DNA of 64,000 nt from Hepsetus odoe (lineage: Eukaryota > Chordata > Actinopteri > Characiformes > Hepsetidae), in NCBI GenBank assembly GCA_017165825.1, contig CM029372.1, positions 5,236,042-5,300,041 on the forward strand, read 5' to 3'. Below are positions 37,443 to 51,400 of the stretch, piece by piece. Made by a program: the position numbers and the translations under genes. A model generated the notes under the pieces. The model was not told the DNA's origin. It was given only the letters and a program-made list of their open reading frames with translations, and ran no database searches. The stretch's first letter is position 1. Every line of letters begins with the position of its first letter.

Positions 37443-40400
37443 GACCATGTCTTTATCTCTCACAGTGAAGTAGATCCAAAGCACTGCACTCCTTCACATT
37501 CTTTGCGTTGGAAGAAGCTGTTCTTTTATATTCAGCTGAAATGACTTCTTATAGTTCCCCTTCATTGTTTTGGCTGGTCCAACAACAGCGAAAAAGAAAG
37601 ACACACGGAATTGTCACAAGATGAAAACCATTGACATGTGGGAATAGCATTATTTTGCTACAATAGCACCTGTCAAGGGGTGGGGTACATTAAGCGGCAA
37701 GTGAACAGTCAGCTCTTGAAGCTGATGTGTTAGAAGCTGGAAAATGGGCAAGCATGAAAATCTGAGCAACTTCGACAAGGGACCACATTGTGATGGTTTG
37801 ATTGGGTCAGGGCATCTCTAAAACAGCAGGTCTTGTGGGGAAGGACAAGCAGTGAACCGGCAAAAGGGTCACGAGGTTCCAAGGCTCAATGATGCACCTA
37901 GGGAACAAAGGCTCGCCTGTTTGGTCCAATCCTGAAAAAGAGCTACTGTAGCACAAATTGCTGAAAAAGTTCATGCTGGCGATGACAGAAAAGGGGTCAG
38001 AACACAATGTGCAAGTGGCTGCACAGTCCCACACCGGTCAGAGCGCCCTTGCTGACCCATCCTCTGCTGAATGAGCATCAGAACTGTACCATGGAACAAA
38101 GGAAGAAGCTAGTCCTGGTAAACCCTGTTTTGCCTTTAGATTTTGTAGATGGCCGGATGCTTTTGCTTGCTTATCTGGGGAAGATATGGTTCCTGATGCA
38201 TTATGGGAAGAAGGTAAGCCAGCAGAAGCAGTGTGGTGCTCTGGGCAGTGTTCTGCTGGGCAATATAGGCTCCTGGCATTCATGTGGATGCTGCTTGTGG
38301 ATGATACAAAATAGACGCCTAAGTGTTATTACGGTACAAGTACAGCCATTCATGGCATTGGTTTCATAATGGCAGTTGGCTTTTTCAGCAGGAAATATCC
38401 CCACTCGCCCACTCTGCTGTGTTTAAGGAATCTCCCAATTCCCCAGATTCAGTCGAGTATCTGTGGAATGTGCTTAACAGGCTGGTTATATCCCACCTCA
38501 CAAGCAGGGACTTAAAGGATCTATTGCCAGCGTCTTTGTGCAGATAACATAACACACCTTCAGAGGTCTTATAGAGCCCAAGCCTCAACTGATTAGAGGT
38601 CTTTTGTTTGGAGTGGATCCGTGCAGTATTACACAGGTGGTTTTAATATAATGGCTGATCTGTGTTCTGATTTGAAGTTAAAAGCCCAGGTTCACACATG
38701 ACCAAACATTACATGAGCTCATGATTTTTTTTTCCCTTTAATAACTCTATTAAGACAAGGCAAAAACCTTTCTCTCTTTCTCTCCGTCTCTAATATCAAA
38801 CTGATGTCTTATTTGGGCCTGAAAGATACTAAGGTTACTAGTTTTAAAGGTTTAACATTCAGGTGTTCGATTCAGAATACATTTTTAGAGAAATTTTTTA
38901 CATGAATTTATACATAAATTTACATAAAATGAAAGGATTTTTCTTTGTAGAATCTATAGAGGCACAAATAATTCTGACTGAACGCACATGAATTCAATAT
39001 GTGATGATGCAAAGCAAAACCTTTGTTTCAAGCTTAAGAGTTCCTGAAAAATTCAAACACTAAAAAACACTGAAAGACTTCCTGGTTCTATCACTACTCT
39101 GAGTCACTGAAACAAATATCTAAATACTGTTGAGATACATAAGTACATAATACATTTGGATAGATGCATGCACATGATTTGTTTCAGTACTTTGTCAAAG
39201 TTCAATAAAAATGACAGTAAGTTATAGGAAAACCTTTGCTTTTGGCATTTTTCTGAAAGTATGAGAATGTCTCATGCTACTTGAATAAGCTGATAAACAT
39301 AACCAGAAAGCCTGATCCTGACAGCAGTAATACATGCATAAAAATATGATAAATCCAAACTGTGCTCATTGCCCATGCAAGATTATGTAATGGATCTGGA
39401 TGAGATCGATGTAACTGAAGATCATATTTATGTATTCATTAAGCTAAACAAATCAATCTTTTTTTTCTTACCTTCGCTGTCTTGTCTGCTGATCCAGTGG
39501 AGAAGAAGCATCCATCAGGTGAAATGTCACCAGATAGAACAGCACCATGATGGCACTCGATATCCTGCAGCTTCTCTCCACAGTTCAGGTCCCACACCTG
39601 AGTCACAAACACAATGAGCATATCAACGGATGCAAGCAATCATCATTACCCCACTTAACATTTTAATCAGAAAGCAGCACTTTGGGTAATGGTTACAGTA
39701 GTAGTGTCGGTGGTAGTTACCTTGACAGTGCCATCAAATGACCAGGATAAGACAGCAGGTGAAGGAGTGGAAGAACCAAGAAGATCAAACTTCCTGACAG
39801 GTTCCTGATGGCCTGATAATACTAGACACTCCCCTGTCTTCCACCTCCACACCTAAAAATGGTTTTGACGAAAATGATTGTTTGATTTAAAAGCTTATCA
39901 GACAAGGTATGTTTTGAGTATGTGTTTAACTTTGTACTTCTGCTTTGAGGCTAATGTGAATATTTACAGACATCAGCATGTCAAAAAGTGCCAGAAACCA
40001 GAAATCTGAGAACAATTATTTAAGGCAACAATGAGATGTTTTAGGTTTATACATTAGTCTAATATAATTACCCTGACTGTAGTATCTTCTGAAGATGTGA
40101 TCAGTGTTTCACCATCATCAGTGAAGAGACAGTGGTGAACAGTTTTAGTGTGGCCAAGAAGTTTAGCTAAAGTATTTCCAGATGGAACCTCGATGACCTG
40201 CATGGAAATATGGATCGGTTGTAGAACAAGTGACTGTTATACAAATTGACAGATATACAGATAAACAGTCAAGACAGCCAGACAGATGGACAGATTTTAA
40301 TGAGTGGAAACTTCAAGCGTGTCAATGAGAGCTTGTAACCTGGGCACAAAGTTCCCTAACATAAAGCAAAACATAAAATATATATAAAAAAAACCTAACT

Positions 40401-42630
40401 ATACATAATAAAGCAAAGCTTTCTGAAAAACCCTCAAAAGTCAAGATGAAAAACGTGTCAGTCACTTAGGAGAAAAAGTCAAGAAAAGCTGAACTGATAG
40501 AAGGGGGAGAGAGAAACGTTGAGTTGAAGGCATGGTGTGAAAGGCTGACAGCGATAAGGCACATCAAACACAGCCTGCCTCTGTGTGAGATTAATCAGGC
40601 CTGTCTCTCAAATCAGGACTGACAGCTCTGTGAACATCTGCCATCCACCCAAAATCTCACTGAGAACTACAAGTGAGAAAAGGAAACTCAGAGTTTCATC
40701 GATAAATATTATTTTATCACAAAATAATTAATAGCAAAGCCAAAGCTTACAATTAAAATTTGTAATCAATATTCAAAGGAAGAATCATCATCTGTTTAGT
40801 CTGAGAACTGCAGCATCTGAGGGTTGGATAGCACATTTAGATTTAGGTCTAAGATATTTCAGCAATTTCGCAAGAGCAGCATATTCTCGCCATAAAAGAA
40901 GTTCAAGGTTTTTGCCTGCAAGTCTAAGGGTTATAACAGGAGTGATCCAGGCCTGCAGAAGCAAAATTGGTAGTACAGCACAATGATTTATGACTGTGGC
41001 CTTACACACATGTAATCTCATTAAACACACAACACACCCTGATCGAAATGATGGAGACTGCTGGATGATGGATTTCCAATGACCTGTGACTAGTTTTGAC
41101 ATGATGGCATGAAAATCTTCAAGACATGTTCCACAACACACAGTATTAAATGATGAAAAGGACAAATAATGCCACATTTAACAAGTGGCATCAAAAACAT
41201 GGGTAGAAGAGACTTTTATTCATTGTTTAACACACTGCACTGAATTCAGTTATGGTGGACTATTTATGCTGTTTTTACTGAAGCTGGTTGGTGTACTGAT
41301 GCTTTATATGATGAGAGAAGCACATTGTAACTTATTGCCCTACGCCAAAGTATGATTTTAACATTTCTTCTGTAAATATACCACTTAAAAAGTTGATTTA
41401 ATTTGGAAGTCTGTGGTTTTATAAAATTGAGAGTGAAAGGTTCAATACTTGCCCAATGTATTTATTAGTGAGTTTAAAAACAGTTGTAACACAAAACAGT
41501 GGATTTAAATAACCATTAATACAGTAGAAGGATGATATTCCTAAAAGTCTTTCTAAAACATGAAAAATTCACAATTCTTTGATCAGGGTGTGTTTCAGGA
41601 TGACCACAAGAAAAAAAAATTAGGATTAAGTGCAGTGCAGCATTAACAGGTGGGTGGCACAGAATATAAAGGAGTATTGTATCAGTGTTTCACAGTGTAT
41701 TTATCTGATTCACTTTCCTGAATCTGTTTTTTTGTTTGCTTGTTTGTTTTTACTGTCCTCTGTAATAGAGACATTAACACATACACACACTAACACACCC
41801 TACTATACCTGCACTGTGCCTAGCTCTAAACCTAGTGCCAGCACCGATGTCTGCTGAGGGTTCAGCAACTGTAGAACTTTCCAACTGAGCTTCCTCAGAA
41901 CCTGCCTAGCACTTAATCTTCCTGCCTGTGATGGAGTAGAAAAACACAGCACACAGGCTCACGGTTCTGTCCTCAGTGTTAGGTCATTTCACCAGGCTGC
42001 AAATGAAACGGCTAAAAAGCTGAAGCAGTGCAAAGTGCAAACTGAACAATTGCAGTTAGTGCGGAAAAGTTTTACAGTTTTAGTCTGTGTGGGTAAGCTT
42101 CCCTCTGCTGGAGCTAAATGGTAATGCATGCATAGAGAGCATTCAGAGCCAATAATCTAACAGAATTGCTTCTATAAACACTTTACATTTGCAGCCATAG
42201 TTCTGAAGAGAGCCAACAAGATACTGCTGTGCTGGATAAGTATAATATGCATGAATATTAATCCAGGATCCCACATTTGTACCTGAACCTCAACACATGT
42301 TCAACTCTGACACAACATCAGCTTTAGCACAACTCTCTCCATCCTCCTCTCCACCTCTTTGGCCCTGAAAGAGGAGAGGTTGCTGCAGCAGGACAGGGCT
42401 GATACTGAGATAGAGATGAAGAGGCATAATTAGAACGAAGGAATGGCGCTGTTGGCCGAGGCTAAAGGGCCTTTAATAAATGTGAAAGGAGGAGCACGTC
42501 CAGCAGGGAAAATCTCAGTCCATCTGGCAGTAGCAACTACTGCTGGGTTTTCCCTAGATTCATAATACGGGTCACATTTACTACAGCATGGTGACACCCG
42601 CCTTCAGCAGAGAGGGAGAGTGAGTGACTG

Positions 42631-42684
<54 letters not shown>

Positions 42685-43269
42685 ATAGCACAGGGAGAGA
42701 ATGAGACAGACTGGCAGACACAGAGCGTAAGCAAGCTATAGATTGGGAAAGAGGGAGGGAAACAAAAAGAGGAAGAGGGAGGAGAAATGAAAGAGAAATA
42801 AAAGGGCGGACTAGAGATAAAGTGAAAGAATCCTGGGGGAGAGTGAGAGAGAGTGAGAGTGAATAAAGGGAAAGCCAGGTAGAGTTTGTATTGGTGTCAG
42901 AGATAGAAACTGTGAAAGAGAGATGGGATATGCGCAGGAGGTCAATAGCAGTGTCATATCTCGTTATAGAAAGTGAAAAGTGACATCCTCAAGCAAGGTG
43001 ATGGGTATTTTAGGCATATGGAGGCATATGGAAGCTTGCAGGCAGGCAGGAAAGAAAAAAAAAAAACTCCCTCTGTGGAAGCACAGCACAGATGGCAGCC
43101 CGGAGACTGTGCGCGTTACCTGCACCGAGCCGTCCTCCGCTCCCAGCACCACAGCATGGGCCTGCCCGCTGATACACGTGCAGCGAATCCTCGACTCCTG
43201 CGCCGAGGATTCAAACAGTAACGTGCCTGTCAATCCGTCATGTACCTTACAAACAAACAGCGCACGCAC

Positions 43270-43300
<31 letters not shown>

Positions 43301-44381
43301 ATTACTGGAAAAGAATAGGGAAAGACTCTTACCAGGAACATTTGTAGATGAGAAATATGGGATCATTAGAAATAAAGGAAAGTTTCATCATCAAGACAAT
43401 TCTGTGATAAATTCCCTGGTCTTAGTACCTAGTTGGAGGTCTTTTACAAAGTTCTAGATTCCACAAATGCATCATCTATTGAAGTTCATTTGTTTACTGC
43501 CTCTCATCAGTACTACGTTAGCAGTCCTGGTATCAGCGGCACATATAAAGCATGAATGTTTGAATGGATATGGATAACAAAGTGCATCATTCGTACAGTA
43601 ACGTGCAAAAGCACAAATGGTTTGAAACTGCTTACTTTTATTGCAATAAATTCAACTAAAGAAATAATCTGCAAAAAGTATTAAGAATGTCTTTTTTAAG
43701 CAGCAGAATCTTATAAGCTGCTTTTTAAAACAGACTTATGTTGTACGATAGAGCTGTCAATTTAGTTTTTGCCAGGCTCATGCTGATTCTTCTCTAACTC
43801 TGAAAGTGCAGTAAAATCCTGGTCATAGCAATTAAACATTCATTTGGTATAAAGCACATAACCTGTGTGTTACTCCAATGTACACCACAGCGCAGTCAAA
43901 TTTCCCATTAAATAATATCTACAGAAGAATTGTTCATTTCATCTTTTATATTCATATATACTTTATATTTATTTAGTCATTTATTGTCTCAACCACTTAC
44001 CCTGATCAGTCTCACAGTCACAGAAAGGATTGGGACATCACTGGTCTATGAAGTTATAACTTGGCATGTATTCAATTTGTGCTGCCTCAAGCTACTAAAT
44101 AATTGCTAGACTCATTCAGCCGGGTTTCTGTTAAACGTTAGACAACATTAGAGGAGCATTCTTGATAAAGGATCTAGTGATGCCTTCTGGTAGATACTTT
44201 ACAAAGACCCAGGTTCCTCATATGTCCCTTGCATTTGGATAAATACCTGTAACCTATTCTTGCTGTCAGCTGCCACCACTGTGACAGCATGTTGATTGAA
44301 AAGAACGTCAAAATCTCTCTTCAAAGCCACAGAGGATGATGTGTGTACACGCTCAGTCTCCCACAGCTAAGAAAAAACGTG

Positions 44382-44420
<39 letters not shown>

Positions 44421-45425
44421 GCATACACAGAAAATAGTCAACCTCTTTGTCAGGCATTTATGTTTATGTTATATATATTATTGGGGCAGCGGTGGCCTAG
44501 TGGTTAGGGAGTTGCCCATGCATCGGAAGATTGTGGGTTCGACTCCCTCACCAGCAGGTTGCCCTGAGGTACCCTTGAGCAAGGTACCGTCCCCATCACC
44601 GCTCCCCGGGCGCTTTCAATAGCTGCCCACTGCTGCACTGTGTTTGCATGGGTTAAAAGCTGAGGTCCAATTTCGTTGAGGTTCACTGTGTGCTGTGCTG
44701 TGCTGTGACCTCGCAATGACAAGGGTTGCCACTTTCACTTATATTTTAACATACATTTGTTAAATGAAAACCATAATGACCCACTTTTTTTTTTATTCAA
44801 TGTTCTAGACTTTCCATTTATATTTCAAACACTTTCAAATATTTCTTCATTTAATTTCAGGCATTTTACATTCTTCTACATTTTAATTTCAGAGTCATAG
44901 CTGACAGTCAGTTGTCCAAGCTAGTTGTTGTTTCAGCACATACTAAACCACACAGCCTTTTTTTTAATGTAAAGTGCTACTAAAGCACACATTTCATTTT
45001 TGTTTCCATCATGACAATTTAATCCACAAAATCATACTCTTCAGGCAACAATCCATCCTTACTCCAACTCTCACCAAAGAACCATCATTGATCTGATTTA
45101 GGGCTGAAAATATTATTAGCTGTCTGTTAATGATCATGAAACTGATCTCTGCTCTACTGATATTGCAGAAGGCTGCAATATGCAAACGAGCATCTAACCA
45201 ATTTTGGCGATCAATTAAAACCTGGAAAAAAAAATGCTCATTTAAAAGCACAGGGGACCGAAACTGTAAAGAACTCAACACTTACTCTGATAGTCTGATC
45301 ATCAGAGCAGGAGAGTAGAAGAGAGCCGTTAGGAGAGAACTGCACACAAGGCACCCAGCTTAGATGACCACTGAATTCAGCAATCTTCTTATTAGCCTCA
45401 AAATCCCACAGCTGAAACCCAGCAC

Positions 45426-45481
<56 letters not shown>

Positions 45482-48400
45482 TAATCCTTAAGGCTAATAG
45501 GTGCATATATTCCCCATGGTCCGTATTTCTGAATTCCTCTGCAAGTCACTGAGTTCTGCAGAGATAGATATTGTTCAAACCCAAGAGGTGAAATCAACAT
45601 ACGCAGGTACAGGAGAATTAATGCCTTTTATGCTAGAATAGTTTACACAGCTCTGAGAGCCTTTTGGTACTGGTGGAACAACCTTGTAGCTCCATTTTGT
45701 TCACAGTATTGTTTCCTTTTCTAGCATCAATTGAAAATGCCATGAATCATTTAAACAAAAAAAAAAAATCATTGTGTCTTGTTACATTAAAATACACTGA
45801 AAACAAAGAATGTTGGTCCAACAGCAGGAACATATAAAACGTACTGACTGTAAACCTTTCTTGTACAAAGACATCTCAAATAATGACTTGACTTGATTTT
45901 TACTGCAGTAAACATTGGCTATGGGTTGAAATGATACATGCAATTCAGGTCAGCTTACCTCCACAGTGTAGTGGGATAGTGCAAGGGCTAGCAGCTGGCT
46001 GTTGGGACAGGCCTGGCAGTACTGCACTGTGCTCAGACGACTTGTTCGGATTTCCAGCAACATCTCCTGTGCTGCTGCGTTAAACATCTAGCACAAACAG
46101 CATTTATATACAAATATGCAAAGCAGAACAAAGCGTATACTTTACATGCAAGTTTCATTTACTTCATATTCTTCAACACACGCAAGACAATTCATTAAAT
46201 ACACATACTACTTCCCTTAAACATGACCAACTCTGCCAACAATGTTGCAGATGTCTGAAAAACAATCACTTACCAAAACAACGTTCTTTGCAGCACAGAA
46301 GATACGACTGCCATCAGCTGACCACGTGCTGCACTTTACAACCACTTTTGTTTCGTTGTCATTTTCCGGAAAAAAACTGTTGATGTCGATTGTTTTCCAC
46401 TCATTTGCAGTCTGCACCTCAAAAAGCTGAAAGTCACACAAAGAACGTGCTTAAAAACATGATCCAGGGAAGATGAAAACCCATAGAAAGATAAGTGTTC
46501 ACAGAGCTCCACCTTCAGAGTGCCATCATTGGATGAGGTGGCAAGGTAGGTGTCATCTGGGGAAAAACAGCAGTGATTGACTGGTTCTGTGTGTCCAAAC
46601 ATTGTGTTCTGAGAGGTCGGTTTGTTCAGGTTCCACAGCTGCAGGTGAAGATTTGGGGAAAGAGGAGTAAAAGGCAAAGGTGGATGAAGTACAGTAGGAT
46701 TTTTTTTTGTATCAAGTTAAAAATCTTGGCTGTATTTGGGAAAGATCCAAATATCTTTATTCATAGACCATAATTATGGTAGATGTAATGTCAAGCCCCA
46801 AGTTCTGGAGTGAGAATACGTTCCTACTAAAGCTGGTAAATGCACATAAAGTCGAGGCTCACTGACCACAGACCAGTGTTTGTGATGAAGTCTTTTCCTG
46901 AGAAGCATATTGTACATTGTGTTGTACTCAAACCCCAGCAAAAGACTAAGAGATATTTAGAAATAAATTCATAAATGCTCATTTGATTAAATACAAAGCA
47001 GACCATTTGTTATGTGTGTTATTGGTCTCATTCAGTGATTTGGTGGTGTGATGGACCTACTGTTTTGATATAATGCAGAAGAATTCTCACCTTGGTGTTT
47101 ATAAATTTGTCATTGGAGCAGGTTGCAAGCAAAATCGGTCTGTTTGTGTTGGTAAACTGGCAGTAGTTTATCTGCTCCTCATGTTCTTCCTCAAAAACAC
47201 GCAATAGGGTGCCTTTTTCTACATTCCACACCTACACAACACACACACACACCACCAAACATAAATATTCCTTGAGAATTGAGAAATGAGAATTGCTGGT
47301 CAATGCTAAAATCTGATATTTTATAAAGTGTGGTGTGATGTGCTGTCCGGGTTCTTTCTGTGTGGAGTTTGCATGTTCTCCCCGTGTCTGTGTGGGTTCC
47401 TCAAGGACCTCCGGTTTCCTCTCACCATTCAAAGACATGCACGTCAGGTGGATGGGAAATGCTAAATTGCTTCCTTGGTATTAGTGTGTGTGTTTGTCTG
47501 TGTGTTTGCCCTTCGATCGACTGGTGACTTATCCAGGGTGTTTCCCTGCCTTTCATCCTGTGAGAGCTGGGATAGACTCCAGCACTGCCCAAGACCCTAA
47601 TCAGGACAAGTGGCTAAGAACATGATTGAATAAAACAATTATTGGCTGATACCGATATGATTCTGATGTCATTTTGCCTACCTACTATGCTTTTCGACAC
47701 AGAACCAATAGACAAAATGAAAGGAAGGTATTTGCTTCTGTGTTGAAATAGGCAGACAAGGTACATAGAAAAGCAAAACAAGAAAACAGATGCAGAATCT
47801 TTTAAGATAGAATCTGTGGCTGGCTGACCTTAACTTTCCTGTCACTGGAGCAGGTTGCTATGTGGCGGTCATCAGGGGAAAAGGCACAACACAGAACCTC
47901 ATCATCATGAGCTTTAATTTCCTGGAGCTTCTCTCCAGAGCTACTCCTAAACACCTACAGAGAAGCAAGGGGAGGGGAGGAGAGGAGAGATACATAAATA
48001 AGTCAATCTGATCGTATTTTTAGAAATCACAAACAGTAGGGAGAGTGAATGAGAGTGAATGAAAGTGAATAGGACAAAGACAAAAACATGAGTGTGAACA
48101 AAAGGGAGGAAAGTGGAATGGCTAGGATGGAGGGAGTAGAGGTGACAAAGGTAATGGAATTTAAATATTTGGGATCAACAGGAGTGTGGAATAGAGGTGA
48201 AGAAGAGAGTGCAGGCAGGTTGGAATGGGTGGAGAAGAGTGGCTGGAGTGATTTGTGACAGACGGCTACCAGCAAGAGTGAAAGGGAAGGTTTACAGGAC
48301 AGTAGTGAGACTAGCTATTCTATATGGGTTGAAGATGGTGGCTCTGTAAAAAAATTAATAAATAAATAAAAAAATAAGACAGGAGGTGGAGCTGGAGGTC

Positions 48401-51400
48401 ATAGAGATGCTGAGATTTTCTTTGGGTGTGACGAAAATGGACAGGATTAGAAATGAGTAAATTAGAGGGACAGCTCAGGTTGCATGTTTTGGAGACAAGA
48501 GTTAGAGAGGCAAGGCTGCGTTGGTTTGGACATGTCCAGAGGAGAGATGAGGATTATATTGGGCAGAAGATGCTGAAGATAGAGCTGCCTTGCAAGAAGA
48601 AAAAAGGAAGACCAAAGAGAAGGTTTATGAGAGAGGAGAGAGGAAATGGAACCGGATAATACGCTGTGGTCACCTCTTTAAATGAAGGCGAAGAAGAAGA
48701 AAAAGACAAAAAAAAACAGTGAAATCATCACCCTCAGTGTTTTGCTGGCCCCACAGGTTGCTATTTTGCTTCCGTCTCTAGAAAAGCTGGCATAGTAGAG
48801 AGAGTTCTTGTGAGGATGAAGCACCAGTCGTGAGAAACTCTCCAAATTTCTCTTGTTCCTGCGTACACCAAATCCAGCAGAATAAACTACATTAATACAA
48901 AACATGCCATTATTTTTAAGTTACAGTAATTTAATAGCTGGGTTAACTTCAACTCCAAGCACATTTACACACATTTAGCTCAGAAAGACCATCGATTTCA
49001 ATTCAACTCAACAGTTTTTAAAACGGTTAAAACTATTTTTAAACAGTACAGTTCATGCGTGTGACTGGAGCAGCGATTTACACACCGAAGGATTACAGAC
49101 AGAATACGGAACAAAACTTCTGCTTTTTAATGGAACGTTTTTGTTTGAAAACATCCAGAGCATTTCTAAACCTTTGAATGAACGTCTCAGGCAGCTATTC
49201 CTGTTCTACCAGTACACGATGAGATTTAGTGCTTAGATAACATACACCCAGTCCATGTACAGCTGCCCTTGGCGAACTCTCTCCTGCGCCTGCAGTAAAG
49301 CCTGTCTGTACACCTCTGAGCTGTGGGGCTGAGACAGAGCCAGCTGCACCACATCAGGGAAGGGCTTCTGTTCCAGCTGATGACCATTCAGGGACAGAAA
49401 CTCCTGAAATTGCAGCCTCACCTCACTGTTCTGAGGAGTGAAGAACAGAAAGCAATCTTTGAACTTTTTTTTTTTTTTTTTTTTTTTTTACATTCAGTTA
49501 TCTTCAGTGTCAAATTATGAGAAAATCATAAGTAACAAAATATCAAAACAATTCTTGTTTTTTTCATTTAATGACTGATTAACAGCAGTCCCCAGAGAGA
49601 GATGTTATTAAATGCTATAAAATGATTTTAAAAAACCCTGAAGTTCACACAGCTGTAAAACAGGAGTGTAGCATTTAGTTATATTAAAGTAGCGGTGATG
49701 TATTAGAATAGTAAGATAGTGTGTATTTACCTCTTGGTCAAGAATAGCACCATACTCCACATAGTCATTGATTAAGTGAGCAGATCCCATTATCTGAGCC
49801 TTATTTTTCACCCAGTCCAAGGAAAACATCAGAGAGTACAGCTCCTGAGAGGAGAAAAATCAAAAGGGGAAAGAAAAGAAAAGGTTAATTTTATAGACAC
49901 CACATATTTGAAGTGTATTTAAAGTGTTTTTGATATAAGTGCGCATGCTTTCCTTATAATAGCTTAAGCTATTTATATTTCAGATGAAAGAGTATTACTT
50001 TGAAAATAATGCCAGACCCTTAATCAAAAAGATGCTCAAAGTGATTTCAACAATAGTATGAAAAAGAAAACTGTTAAAATTATGGTTTCGGGAAAAATCT
50101 CTCAGAGTAATATCATGAAATTGAAGCTGAGAAGTAAAAAGTTAGTGTGAAACCCCTTAAAAGGTTCAAATAAGGCAAGGCACATCCAATCTATTCATGA
50201 TCAGTTATCTGCAGATCATAAGAAAAAAATAAAGTATGCGAAGAATCACCTTGGACAGACCGGCCCGAGCAATGTGATGTGGAAGAAATCTGTACCAGTA
50301 CTCCGCATCTACTGATGTGGGGGGATTGTTGCTATATGTCTGCTGGTACTGCCGGACCACTTTACTATGCAGCTCCTGTGGACAATTAAAGGAAAACAGA
50401 AAATTTATGTCGCCACAAAGACAGGAATCAGAAGGTTTGTGTATAAAGTTAAAGTGCTGCACAAATATCCAGTGGGTTTTCTTTAGCTGGAGATTTTCAT
50501 CTCACACAGAGCAGAACAACTGCAGCGTGCATCTTTCATACGGACGTGTTCCATTTAAACCAAATGAACTCAAAAGACGAGCTCCAACCCCGACCATCAA
50601 AAGAGCCAGCAAAACATCACTGCTAAAAATCAGGAAAATCTGAACACTATTAAATACAAATATCATAAGGCATTGTTAATATTCAAACTAGTTTGATTAC
50701 ATATGGCTCATGGGACAGACCTGCGGCTACACTCATAATAATGCAAATTGGAAAGACTAGTTATAACTATAAGTATATACAATACTAATAAATGTATATC
50801 TAAACAACAAATAGGCACCAGTATTATTATTAGATGTTCAGTTTCATAATCATAAACAAATGAGCATAATGTAATTATCAATACAATAACAATAAATGTG
50901 TATCGAAATGTTAAACTAGGCACCAAAACCTATTTACAGTTTTTACATTTGATATTTAACAATATTGAATATTTAAAAATGTGATCATTTTTATTGAAAA
51001 AATAAGGAATAATCTATATTATTTTTATTACGAAATCGTCCTCGATGCTATACATGTTTCTCTATTGTTCTACATCAACTTATCAATTTTACAGGGAAAT
51101 CTGTTGGCTTGCTAAAAACTAGCAGGTTAAAATTAAATACGCTGCAGATTTATTTTATTATTTCTGACGCAGATTCAAAACTTCAAATGATCTTCATTCA
51201 ACAGCCTTACAGAGTGGTGCAGAACACTTACCGCCAGCTGACTGCGGTTTCTTTCCGATAGAAGTCGAGCTGTAGGTCATGGAGGTAGTACTGGTAAGGC
51301 CGCTGGTTACAATCCCGAAACAACAGAGACTTGTTCACAAAATCCTGCAGGATATCCTCAACGTCCTCTAGCTCCTTACCCCATAGCACAGAGAGCATCT

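Noticed and set aside
40788..41177. 129-codon minus-strand frame inside an apaf1 intron
   Set aside because: No recognised domain, no match to the APAF1 protein, and the flanking exons 21 and 20 already join in phase without it.
44481..44560. Possible tRNA gene (A and B boxes present)
   Set aside because: The A and B boxes belong to a SINE head. No acceptor stem closes, and the sequence continues into the shared SINE body seen at six or more other sites.
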